From: Anomaloglossus baeobatrachus
Taxonomy: Eukaryota > Chordata > Amphibia > Anura > Aromobatidae
DNA: 64,000 bases
NCBI RefSeq assembly: GCF_048569485.1
Contig: NC_134364.1
Location: 131,023,789-131,087,788, forward strand
Reading direction: 5' to 3'
Under the pieces are notes generated by a model. It had not been told where the DNA came from. It saw only the letters and a program-made list of their open reading frames with translations, and ran no database searches. The number at the start of each line of letters is the position of its first letter. Position 1 is the first letter of the stretch. Positions 36,821 through 46,497 of the stretch are shown here, piece by piece. The translations under genes and the position numbers were made by a program.

Positions 36821-39658
36821 ATGACAGGAGAGGTTGAGCCACCCGAGGCAATCCCGGAGTTGAACGTGTCTCCAGATAATTTCGGAATAGCGCAGCTCCG
36901 GGACCCCACATTGGCTCCTGGACGTGGAAATGTACAGGTAATTGATGGGGTACCCCAGCGGCCTGGTGCCAGGCTGGAAACTCCCTACATGGCTCTAAAG
37001 CGAGAGTTGCTCTATTGGGTTGATACAATCCGGGGTGAAATAGTGGAACAGTTGGTGGTCCCTCAGCCGTACCGCCGTCAGACCTTGGAATTGGCTCATA
37101 ACCACCTAATGAGTGGGCACCTAGGTGAAGAGAAAACGCGGGAACGCATGTTTCAGCGGTTTTACTGGCCAGGGGTCGGCGCAGAAATTAAGAGGTTCTG
37201 TGAGTCCTGCCCAGTTTGTCAGTTGACCACACCAACGCACCGTTTCCGTAGTCCTCTGATACCTTTACCCATTATAGAGGTGCCTTTTGAGCGGATTGCT
37301 ATGGATCTGATCGGACCCATTGTAAAATCAGCCCGTGGTCACCAGCACATCCTGGTAGTGATGGATTACGCGACACGTTATCCGGAGGCCATTCCACTAC
37401 GTCACACCTCGGCGAGGCTTATTGCTCGGGAGTTGTTTGCTATGTTCTGTCGCGTGGGGTTACCCAAAGAAATCCTGACCGATCAGGGCACTCCCTTTAT
37501 GTCTAAAATTACAAAGGAACTGTGCAAACTCCTCCAGATCAAGCAGCTACGCACGTCAGTGTACCATCCCCAGACTGATGGTCTAGTGGAACGTTTTAAT
37601 AAAACTCTGAAGGCTATGTTGAAAAAGGTGGTCTCCAAAGAGGGGAAAGATTGGGACATGTTATTGCCCTATTTAATGTTCGCTATCCGCGAGGTCCCAC
37701 AATCTTCCACCGGGTTCTCGCCATTTGAGTTACTGTATGGCAGACATCCGCGGGGACTGCTGGATATAGTTAAGGAAACTTGGGAACAGGAGCCCACCCC
37801 TCACAAAAGCACAGTGGAATACGTTATGGGTATGCAGGATCGTATCACGGCAATAATGCCCATTGTTAAAGAGCATTTGCTGGATGCTCAGGCAGCCCAA
37901 AGTACTCAGTATAATAGAAAGGCCTCCATCAGGTCTTTTAAACCGGGGGATCGTGTCTTAGTCCTGATACCTACTGCAGAAAGTAAGTTCTTAGCCAAAT
38001 GGCAAGGTCCCTATGAGATCCGGGAGAAAGTGGGGGAAGTAAACTATAAAGTGTATCAGCCAGGTAGAAGAAAACCAGAGCAAATCTACCATGTAAACCT
38101 GCTGAAGGCATGGAAAGACAGGGAATGTATGGTGGCTGACGTAACGTTGGACCTAACCTTTTCAGGTGCCTTGACAACAACAAAGGAGGAGTCCCCTGAT
38201 GATGAATTGGGAGTGAAGATAGGGGATTCTCTCTCAAAACAGCAGAGACGGGAGTCTCGGAGATTAGTGCAGCGGAATACGGATGTGTTCTCAAGCCTAC
38301 CCGGCCGAACAACCGTAATCCACCATGATATTGTCACCGAGCCTCAAGTAAGGGTACGCCTGAGGCCATACCGGGTACCAGAGGCTCGTAGGCAAGCCAT
38401 TGCGGAGGAGGTAAAAAAGATGCTCCAACTAGGGGTTATTGAAAAATCCACGAGCGAATGGGCCAGTCCCATTGTGCTGATCCCGAAACCAGACGGTTCT
38501 TTAAGATTCTGTAATGACTTCCGAAAGTTAAATGAGGTTTCGAAATTTGATATGTATCCCATGCCCACGGTCGACGAGCTGATAGAGAGACTGGGACGGG
38601 CCCAGTACTTCACGACTCTCGATCTCACTAAAGGTTACTGGCAGGTGCCGCTGACAGAGGCGGCAAAAGAAAAGACCGCTTTTGTCACGCCAGGGGGGCT
38701 CTATCGCTATGTCGTCTTGCCATTTGGTTTACATGGGGCTCCGGCCACGTTTCAGAGATTAATGGACATAGTGTTAGAACCCCATCAACCATATGCCTCC
38801 GCATATTTGGATGACATCATCATCTATAGCAGTGACTGGAGCACCCACTTATCTCAGGTACAAGCGGTAGTGGATTCGCTCAGAGCGGCTGGTCTGACGG
38901 CGAATCCAAGCAAATGTGCTATGGGTCTCAAAGAAGCCCGTTCCTTGGGGTATGTGATAGGCCAAGGGGTTATCAAGCCACAAGTAAACAAAATCGAAGC
39001 CATTCAAAACTGGCCTCGTCCCCTTACCACAAAACAGGTAAGAGCCTTTCTGGGTATAATGGGGTATTACCGACGATTCATACCCAATTTTGCTGGAAGG
39101 TCGGCGCCTTTGTCCAATCTTTTAAAAGGGAAGAAGTCGGTCATGGTCCACTGGAATACACAAGCAGAGGAAGCCTTTCAGGTGCTAAAGGTAGTCCTAT
39201 GTGGTCAGCCTGTCCTTGTCAACCCTGACTTTCAAAAGGAGTTTATAGTACAGGCAGATGCCTCTGAGGTGGGTCTGGGTGCGGTTCTGTCCCAGGAGGT
39301 AGATGGAGAGGAGCACCCGGTCACCTATTTGAGTAGAAAACTCACCCCGGCAGAGAAGAACTATAGCATAGTGGAGAAGGAGTGCCTGGCCATAAAATGG
39401 GCTCTGGAATCCCTCCGCTACTACCTGCTGGGGCGACACTTTCGCCTGGTGACAGACCACTCCCCTTTGGTCTGGATGAGGAATGCTAAGGAGAGAAATG
39501 CTAGAGTCACCAGGTGGTTTCTCTCCTTGCAGAACTTTCACTTTTCTGTGGAACACCGGGCTGGTAGGTTGCAGGGCAATGCGGATGCCCTGTCCAGAGG
39601 TCCCTGTATGTTGGCAAAAGTTCAACCCCGCCCGTTTGAACTGAGGGGGGATATGTGA
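36821..39658 (+). CDS. Pol: integrase, reverse transcriptase, RNase H (Gmr1 order)
   Basis: One open frame of about 945 residues. Integrase comes first: an HHCC zinc region (HNHLMSGHLGEEKT ... CPVCQ, about 37095-37225), a catalytic core with MDLIGP, LTDQGTPF and LVERFNKTL (about 37300-37610), then a GPY/F module (WQGPYEIREKVGEVNYKV, about 37998-38052). RT follows: WASPIVLIPKPDGSLRFCND (about 38460-38520), TTLDLTKGYWQVPL, LPFGLHGAPATFQR and the catalytic YLDDIIIYS (about 38806-38832). RNase H is last: VQADASEVGLGAVLSQE (about 39250), then TDHSPLVW and NADALSRG. This order, integrase before RT, defines the Gmr1 group. Confidence 0.95.
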   Translation: MTGEVEPPEAIPELNVSPDNFGIAQLRDPTLAPGRGNVQVIDGVPQRPGARLETPYMALKRELLYWVDTIRGEIVEQLVVPQPYRRQTLELAHNHLMSGHLGEEKTRERMFQRFYWPGVGAEIKRFCESCPVCQLTTPTHRFRSPLIPLPIIEVPFERIAMDLIGPIVKSARGHQHILVVMDYATRYPEAIPLRHTSARLIARELFAMFCRVGLPKEILTDQGTPFMSKITKELCKLLQIKQLRTSVYHPQTDGLVERFNKTLKAMLKKVVSKEGKDWDMLLPYLMFAIREVPQSSTGFSPFELLYGRHPRGLLDIVKETWEQEPTPHKSTVEYVMGMQDRITAIMPIVKEHLLDAQAAQSTQYNRKASIRSFKPGDRVLVLIPTAESKFLAKWQGPYEIREKVGEVNYKVYQPGRRKPEQIYHVNLLKAWKDRECMVADVTLDLTFSGALTTTKEESPDDELGVKIGDSLSKQQRRESRRLVQRNTDVFSSLPGRTTVIHHDIVTEPQVRVRLRPYRVPEARRQAIAEEVKKMLQLGVIEKSTSEWASPIVLIPKPDGSLRFCNDFRKLNEVSKFDMYPMPTVDELIERLGRAQYFTTLDLTKGYWQVPLTEAAKEKTAFVTPGGLYRYVVLPFGLHGAPATFQRLMDIVLEPHQPYASAYLDDIIIYSSDWSTHLSQVQAVVDSLRAAGLTANPSKCAMGLKEARSLGYVIGQGVIKPQVNKIEAIQNWPRPLTTKQVRAFLGIMGYYRRFIPNFAGRSAPLSNLLKGKKSVMVHWNTQAEEAFQVLKVVLCGQPVLVNPDFQKEFIVQADASEVGLGAVLSQEVDGEEHPVTYLSRKLTPAEKNYSIVEKECLAIKWALESLRYYLLGRHFRLVTDHSPLVWMRNAKERNARVTRWFLSLQNFHFSVEHRAGRLQGNADALSRGPCMLAKVQPRPFELRGDM

Positions 39659-40173
39659 GGCAGTGACAGGGGTAATATTTGAAGACCGCTATGTGTCCCC
39701 CAGAATGTGTCTGGAAACCCTCTGAGTTTGCTATAGCTATTACTGGGAGTATAGCAGAAAGGGTAACAGGGAGACAGATCCCTCCTCCCAGTCCAGGTTT
39801 TGTAGCAATCCTCATGTCCGGCATTTTCGTTTAAATCATGCAGAGCACAGCAGGGTGTGTCTCAGTTGAGAGCCAGGCTTGGTGAAGCTAACACATGCTG
39901 TGTGAGCTGGGCTGGCTCTGTGTGGAGTGAACACAGGCCAAGAGTGTGAGCCTAGGAGAACCTTACACAGATCCCTGCGGTTAACGGGGTCCTAAGGTAA
40001 CAAGACTTTTTGATGCAAAGAATTTGTCTATATGCACCGGCTATGATCCGGAAGAGACTTTGACAGTGGGAAATTGGATCTATTTATGCTGCAACAATAA
40101 ATAGACTGTTGGTGTGAACACGCTGCTGCCTCACTGCCTCACGTTTTTGCCCAAACAACGCTGCTACCTCACA
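39654..40173 (+). repeat. 3' LTR
   Basis: Same length and termini as the 5' LTR, about 1.5% different by eye. Confidence 0.93.
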
Positions 40174-40924
40174 CCACCAGCTGCGTCACCATCTGCCCCA
40201 GAGATCCCATCCCGCATCGTCGGCTATCTCTGGAGGAGTACCACGGGTGGCATCATGAATAACTATTGTACACCCTTTCTATTTTTTTACTGACACCACC
40301 AGGGTCACGGAGCTGGGCCTGGCCACCGCAGCGTCCCAGAAATGGAACCACGGCCCGGTAACCAGTAACTCCCACGGCCCTGTAACGAGTAACTCCCACG
40401 GCCCTGTAACGAGTAACTCCCACGGCCCGGTAACGAGTAACTCCCACGGCCCGGTAACGAGTAACTCCCACGGCCCTGTAACGAGTAACTCCCACGGCCC
40501 TGTAACGAGTAACTCCCACGGCCCTGTAACGAGTAACTCCCACGGCCCTGTAACGAGTAACTCCCACGGTCTGGTAACGAGTAACTCCCACGGTCCGGTA
40601 ACGAGTAACTCCCACGGCCCTGTAACGAGTAACTCCCACGGCCCCGGCGTGTCAGAATTAGTAAATACAATAAAAAGTGTAAAAAAAAAAGTATGAAAAA
40701 ATATTAAAAAATACCCCACAAAAGCTTAAATCATCCTCCTTTTGAAATAAATCCCCAAAACACACATTTGGTATCACCACATTCAGAAATGCCCGACCCA
40801 TCAAAATATAAAATCAACTAATGTGATTGGTAGAGGGTGTAACTGTGCATGAGCGTGTTATGTATTAACACTAGAACTACTGAGGTAGTCATTTTGACTA
40901 CTTTGCACCATGTATTTCTATATA
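40174..40924 (+). repeat. Duplicated LTR-flanking segment, copy A
   Basis: Begins CCACCAGCTGCGTCACCATC, runs through a 24-bp minisatellite, an AT-rich tract and the left part of a TTAA MITE, and stops at about 40924. The same order follows the partial LTR at 42166. The TTAA-type repeat internal sequence (TTTGGTATCACCACATTCAG) is shared with 43984 and 45153. Confidence 0.88.
40350..40648. repeat. 24-bp minisatellite, about 12 units
   Basis: The unit TAACTCCCACGGCCCTGTAA plus CGAG repeats at 24 bp. Long frames across it (GPVTSNSH repeated) are artefacts of a unit divisible by three. Confidence 0.95.
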
Positions 40925-41698
40925 GGTAAGATCAAAGAGGACCTAGAGTCACCTATCACAGGTGCTCAGGAGAAAAATAGTCTAGTAGGAGTGAAGTAGC
41001 TCCGGCACACCGTTTATTTCCCAATTGTGATTACACATAAAAAAGAAGAATGAATGTTTCTTTTGAATATTTATTGAAAAAGATGATACAGTTGCAGAAA
41101 GTCCGCCTATGACAACGTTTCGGCCATCATTTCGGCCTTCATCCGGTCGGACAGGCTGACTATTGATAAATGGACTTATGAATCCTAGGACAATAACGGG
41201 GCCCCATCAACAATTCAGATAATACTTGTAGGAGTACTCAGTGATGCAGAAATAATGCTTGGCTCTAAGAAAGCGTAAGACCAATCCGTATATGAGTGGC
41301 AGGGTGTCAAGAAATCCTGAAGCAGGGCTACTATGTGGCAGGTTGTTATTCGGAAGAGATATTAGTGTCAGAGAGTCAAATTAAGCTCTCAGTTCGTTTG
41401 CGCATAGTAGAAAGTCAAGGGGAAATAAGTGCCAATCTGGTAAGACGGATGGTTTACCTCTGAAAAATCATAAGGGGGGTTGGAGAACCTCCTACCTTCG
41501 TTCATTTGCACATAGTGAAAAAACAAGGGAGTGTTATCCACAGTTGTATGGGAGCCGGGGCTTTATGCCTCAAATCCGGATTGGTTAGTTACCAATGGGG
41601 CTTAGGGATACAGCGGTGAGTAAGGTTAGAGGACCTATGCAGGGGCAATCAGTATGTGTGGAAACCGCTTGTGTGCCCTGTGCGTCCGGTGAGGTCCG
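40925..41698 (-). mobile_element. Possible Penelope-like fragment between the duplicated segments
   Basis: Breaks both the flank copy A and the partial LTR. The left portion (41030-41160, minus strand) holds a hammerhead-like fold followed by a T/A-rich stretch (TTTATTGAAAAAG on the plus strand). That arrangement is found in amphibian Penelope-like terminal repeats. No reverse transcriptase is present. The rest (41160-41698) is unassigned. Confidence 0.4.
41101..41152 (-). ncRNA. Hammerhead-like ribozyme motif
   Basis: On the minus strand: outer stem I GTCC/GGAC, inner stem I GAC/GTC with an asymmetric internal loop, a GGATGA core, stem II GGCC/GGCC with an 8-nt loop, then GAAAC with a short palindromic stem III (AACGTT). 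This is the order of a hammerhead. The core departs from consensus at about two places, so self-cleavage is doubtful. Known: Penelope-like elements carry hammerheads with minimal stem III. Confidence 0.5.
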
Positions 41699-42165
41699 GT
41701 GTCTGGAAACCCTCTGAGTTTGCTATAGCTATTACTGGGAGTATAGCACAAAGGGTAACAGGGAGACAGATCCCTCCTCCCAGTCCAGGTTTTGTAGCAA
41801 TCCCCATGTCCGGCATTTTCGTTTAAATCATGCAGAGCACAGCAGGGTGTGTCTCAGTTGAGAGCCAGGCTTGGTGAAGCTAACACATGCTGTGTGAGCT
41901 GGGCTGGCTCTGTGTGGCGTGAACACAGGCCAAGAGTGTGAGCCTAGGAGAACCTTACACAGATCCCTGCGGTTAACGGGGTCCTAAGGTAACAAGACTT
42001 TTTGATGCAAAGAATTTGTCTATATGCACCGGCTGTGATCCGGAAGAGACTTTGACAGTGGGAAATTGGATCTATTTATGCTGCAACAATAAATAGACTG
42101 TTGGTGTGAACACGCTGCTGCCTCACTGCCTCACGTTTTTGCCCAAACAACGCTGCTACCTCACA
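41699..42165 (+). repeat. Partial Gypsy LTR, same family
   Basis: Matches bases 54-520 of the 3' LTR and ends CTACCTCACA. It lacks the first about 53 bp. No internal element is attached. Confidence 0.92.
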
Positions 42166-44142
42166 CCACCAGATGCGTCACCATCTGCCCCAGAGATCCC
42201 ATCCCGCATCGTCGGCTATCTCTGGAGGAGTACCACGGGTGGCATCATGAATAACTATTGTACACCCTTTCTATTTTTTTTACTGACACAGCCAGGGTCA
42301 CGGAGCTGGGCCTGGCCACCGCAGCGTCCCAGAAATGGAACCACGGCCCGGTAACCAGTAACTCCCACGGCCCTGTAACGAGTAACTCCCACGGCCCTGT
42401 AACGAGTAACTCCCACGGCCCTGTAACGAGTAACTCCCACGGCCCTGTAACGAGTAACTCCCACGGCCCGGTAACGAGTAACTCCCACGGCCCGGTAACG
42501 AGTAACTCCCACGGCCCTTTAACGAGTAACTCCCACGGCCCTTTAACGAGTAACTCCCACGGCCCTGTAACGAGTAACTCCCACGGCCCTGTAACGAGTA
42601 ACTCCCACGGCCCTGTAACGAGTAACTCCCACGGCCCTGTAACGAGTAACTCCCACGGCCCTGTAACGAGTAACTCCCACGGCCCTGTAACGAGTAACTC
42701 CCACGGCCCTGTAACGAGTTACTCCCACGGCCCTGTAACGAGTAACTCCCACGGCCCTGTAACGAGTTACTCCCACGGCCCTGTAACGAGTTACTCCCAC
42801 GGCCCTGTAACGAGTAACTCCCACGGCCCTGTAACGAGTAACTCCCACGGCCCGGTAACGAGTAACTCCCACGGCCCGATAACGAGTAACTCCCACGGCC
42901 CTGTAACGAGTAACTCCCATGGCCCTGTAACGAGTAACTCCCACGGCCCGGTAACGAGTAACTCCCACGGCCCTGTAACGAGTAACTCCCACGGCCTGGT
43001 AACGAGTAACTCCCACGGCCCTGTAACGAGTAACTCCCACGGCCCTGTAACGAGTAACTCCCACGGCCCGGTAACGAGTAACTCCCACGGCCCTGTAACG
43101 AGTAACTCCCACGGCCCTGTAACGAGTAACTCCCACGGCCCTGTAACGAGTAACTCCCACGGCCCTGTAACGAGTAACTCCCACGGCCCGGTAACGAGTA
43201 ACTCCCACGGCCCTGTAACGAGTAACTCCCACGGCCCTGTAACGAGTAACTCCCACGGCCCTGTAACGAGTAACTCCCACGGCCCTGTAACGAGTAACTC
43301 CCACGGCCTGGTAACGAGTAACTCCCACGGCCCTGTAACGAGTAACTCCCACGGCCCTGTAACGAGTAACTCCCACGGCCCGGTAACGAGTAACTCCCAC
43401 GGCCCTGTAACGAGTAACTCCCACGGCCCGGTAACGAGTAACTCCCACGGCCCTGTAACGAGTAACTCCCACGGCCTGGTAACGAGTAACTCCCACGGCC
43501 TGGTAACGAGTAACTCCCACGGCCCTGTAACGAGTAACTCCCACGGCCCTGTAACGAGTAACTCCCACGGCCCTGTAACGAGTAACTCCCACGGCCCTGT
43601 AACGAGTAACTCCCACGGCCCGGTAACGAGTAATTCCCACGGCCCTGTAACGAGTAACTCCCACGGCCCGGTAACGAGTAACTCCCACGGCCCGGTAACG
43701 AGTAACTCCCACGGCCCGGTAACGAGTAACTCCCACGGCCCTGTAACGAGTAACTCCCACGGCCCTGCAACGAGTAACTCCCATGGCCCTGTAACGAGTA
43801 ACTCCCACGGCCCTGCAACGAGTAACTCCCACGGCCCTGTAACGAGTAACTCCCACGGCCCCGGCGTGTCAGAATTAGTAAATACAATAAAAAGTGTAAA
43901 AAAAAGTATGAAAAAATATTAAAAAAATACCCCACAAAAGCTTAAATCATCCTCCTTTTGAAATAAATCCCCAAAACACACATTTGGTATCACCACGTTC
44001 AGAAATGCCCGATCCATCAAAATATAAAATCAACTAATGTGATTGGTAGAGGGTGTAACTGTGCATGAGCGTGTTATGTATTAACACTAGAACTACTGAG
44101 GTAGTCATTTTGACTACTTTGCACCATGTATTTCTATATAGG
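42166..44142 (+). repeat. Duplicated LTR-flanking segment, copy B
   Basis: Same order as 40174-40924 but with a much longer 24-bp array. It continues into the complete TTAA MITE that copy A lacks. Confidence 0.9.
42345..43862. repeat. 24-bp minisatellite, about 63 units
   Basis: Same unit as 40350-40648, with variants CTG/CCG/CTT at the GTAAC junction and a few GAGTTAC units at 42717-42790. Both-strand long frames are artefacts. Confidence 0.95.
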
Positions 44143-44167
44143 TGTCACGAGTCCAGTAGTTCTAGTG
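44085..44167. mobile_element. 83-bp MITE with TTAA duplication (piggyBac-like)
   Basis: The ends CACTAGAACTACTG and CAGTAGTTCTAGTG are flanked by TTAA at 44081-44084 and 44168-44171. The right TTAA is also the left target site of the next element. Confidence 0.8.
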
Positions 44168-44171
44168 TTAA

Positions 44172-45819
44172 CCTCTTCACGACACATGACGTACTGGGAA
44201 CGTCATGGATCATGTCACTGTAATCCCCGCACATGTCAGCTGATTTGAACAGCTGACATGTGTGCCTCCGAAGCACGAGTGGATCCCCAATCCACCTGCT
44301 GCTATTAACCCCTTACATCTCACTGTCAAAATTTGACATTGCGGTAAACATTCACTTATCTGGCGCCATCGGACGTCATGTGACGTGATCACGTGGAGCC
44401 GATGGTTGCCATGGTAGTACAGGGTTATGTGATGATAGTTATGTCACTTCCTCATACAGTTGACAGAGCGCCGTGTGTGAGAGGCGAGCAGCTTTTCTGC
44501 TGATCTGAGCTGTGCAGCTGTGATCTACAGAAATGCACAAGCGATCAGACTGCTGATTTTTAGGCTCTGTTCACACTAAAAAAAAAAAGCATTTTTCTCA
44601 AGAAATTTCTTGAGTCTGAAAGATTAGCACACTTTTGGTAAAAAAACCGCACCAATAATGCACTGAAAACCGCATTTTTACCGCGGTTTTGTGGATCTTT
44701 GATGTATTTTTGGTGCGGTTGTGGTGCATTATTTTCCGCAGGTTGGTCCCTGCGGTTTTTTTTACCATTATCTATGGCAAAAACCACAGGTCCCTGCAGA
44801 AAAGAAGTGACTGCTGATTTTTTTTCTCAAGAAATTCTGCAAAAGAATGTTTTTGAGAAAAAAAGCGCAGTGTGCGCTCAGATCATTTTTTTTCCATAGG
44901 TTTTGCTGGGGAATGTCTGCAGAAAGGTACAATCATTTCCTCAAGAAATTTCTGCAGCTAAAACGCAAAAAAAAAATGCGGGTAAAAACGCAGTGTGTGA
45001 ACAAGGCCTTATAGTCTCCTAGGGGGGGGATTGTAAAATTAAAAAAAAGTTTTTTACATTTTTTTTCAAAAATTTAAAACTCTAAAAGTTCAAATCGCCC
45101 TCATTTGCCTTATTGAAAATTGAAGGGTTAAAAAAAATAAAATATACACATATTTGGTATCACCGCGTTCAGATCTATGAAAATATAAAATCAATTCATC
45201 TGATCGGTAAACGGCGTATCAGCAGAGAAATTCCAAATGCCAAAATTACGTTTTTTGGTCGCCGCACGTTTTTCGCAAAATGTAATAACAGGCGATCAAA
45301 ACGTAGCATCTGCGCAAAAATGGTGCCAATAAGAATGGCAGCTCTAGACGCAAAAAATAAGCCGTCACTGAGCCATAGATCCAAAAAAAAGAGAACGCTA
45401 CGGGTCACGGAAAATGGGGCAAAACGTGCGCCACTTTTTTGGACACATTTCTGCATTTTTTTAACCCCTTAGATACAAGTAAGCCTATACATATTTGGTG
45501 TCTATGAACTCGCACCGGCCTGAGGCATCGCACCCACACATCGGTGTCACCATATAGTGAACACTGGGAATAAAATAATCCAAAAACAATCATGCAATCG
45601 CAGCTTTTCTGCAATTTGTCCTCACTGGGATGTTTTCGCTGTTTTCCAGCACACTGTATGGTAAAACTTATGGTTTCATTAAATAATACAATTTGTCTCG
45701 CAATAAATAACCCCTCATATGGGAAGTTTGATAGAAAAATAAAAAAAAAGTCACGGCTCTCAATAGAAGGGGAGCAAAAAACCCCCGGAAAAACGGAAAA
45801 TCGCCTGGGGGTGAAGGGG
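44172..45819. mobile_element. Non-autonomous TTAA element (piggyBac-like), carrying a nested MITE
   Basis: Left CCTCTTCACGACACATGACG, right ...GGGGGTGAAGGGG, with TTAA at 44168-44171 and 45820-45823. Terminal inverted match CCYCTTCAC is short. The body has the sequence TTTGGTATCACCGCGTTCAG. No transposase frame seen. Confidence 0.6.
44563..45008. mobile_element. MITE with TTA duplication (PIF/Harbinger-like)
   Basis: The ends GGCTCTGTTCACACTA and GTGTGTGAACAAGGCC are flanked by TTA at 44560-44562 and 45009-45011. Nested in the TTAA element. Confidence 0.82.
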
Positions 45820-45823
45820 TTAA

Positions 45824-46497
45824 TGTGGTGCATTCTTTACCTTTAAATGAACGCACAAAATAAATGCTGGGATATAAGGGGTTAAAGTTTGATGTCAGAC
45901 CAAAGAGCATCAAACGCTATAGAGAGGCCCTGGGCCCGCCATTCTGTACAGCCCCCTCTTCGCTGGTATCAGTTACCATGGTGATTTTTCAACGTCACTT
46001 CCGCATGCCATCTCGCGATCGTTCGCTAAATTTGCTTGTTCACTTTCGTGACGTCACCTCTGCTGTGTCGCCAGTTGACTAGGACAGACTCGATCAATCG
46101 AGGCGACGATCGCCTCGATGTCGACCTTCAATAAACGGAGGTGAAACCGGCCGATGGAGCGGTGACGTCCGCACGTGTGAGCGCGGGCCGGCTGCGGGGC
46201 CCCTCGGCGGAGCTTACAAAGACTTTTTAGGGCTCTCGAACCATGTTCTTTGGTGAGAAGGAAAGGGTTTGCTCGATTGCTTTGGCCTGAGTAATGGCGC
46301 CGCTCCCCCCACCATGGCTCCTTGTCTCCCTTCTCTCTTAGACTGGGAGAGTTGTTGCTACCTGCAGGAGCTAACGGGTTCAGGGCTGTTCTCAGCAAAT
46401 TCTGCTACCCAGCTGCCCGAACCGGCTCCGGAGACGGAGAGCACAGGTGAGGAGCGGCGGCTACTACCACGGGGGTGACATGTATGGCCTCTGAGGG
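45824..46497. other. GC-rich unassigned segment; possible host DNA
   Basis: Higher CpG content than its surroundings and no recognised repeat from about 45900. Contains TGACGTCA-like sites (46050-46055, 46163-46168). One candidate exon is listed separately. It could be the edge of a gene or a GC-rich repeat. Confidence 0.35.
46342..46446 (+). other. Candidate host exon (weak)
   Basis: A pyrimidine tract ending TTCTCTCTTAG precedes it, and ACAG|GTGAGG follows, a good donor. The enclosed 105 bp is open in phase 1 at both ends and reads WESCCYLQELTGSG ... PEPAPETEST. No family recognised. A chance arrangement is quite possible. Confidence 0.2.

Larger units (their letters stand above)
34529..40173 (+). 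mobile_element. Gmr1-type Ty3/Gypsy LTR retrotransposon, nearly whole
   Basis: Two 520-bp LTRs (34529-35048 and 39654-40173) enclose Gag, protease, integrase, RT and RNase H in that order. The LTRs show about eight differences by eye, near 1.5%, implying a young insertion. The pol block is one long open frame. Gag and pol lie in different frames, as can be normal for the family, and I see perhaps one or two breaks. A polypurine tract (CTGAGGGGGG, 39641-39650) precedes the 3' LTR. The two flanks do not form a target duplication. Confidence 0.93.

Noticed and set aside
42258-43935. Repetitive proteins GPVTSNSH and GRGSYSLP, about 550 residues
   Set aside because: Products of the 24-bp minisatellite on either strand, not coding.
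44172-45819. Host gene in the mid-size frames near 45113-45913
   Set aside because: The same body sequence recurs at 40770 and 43984 within TTAA repeats, so it is repetitive DNA.
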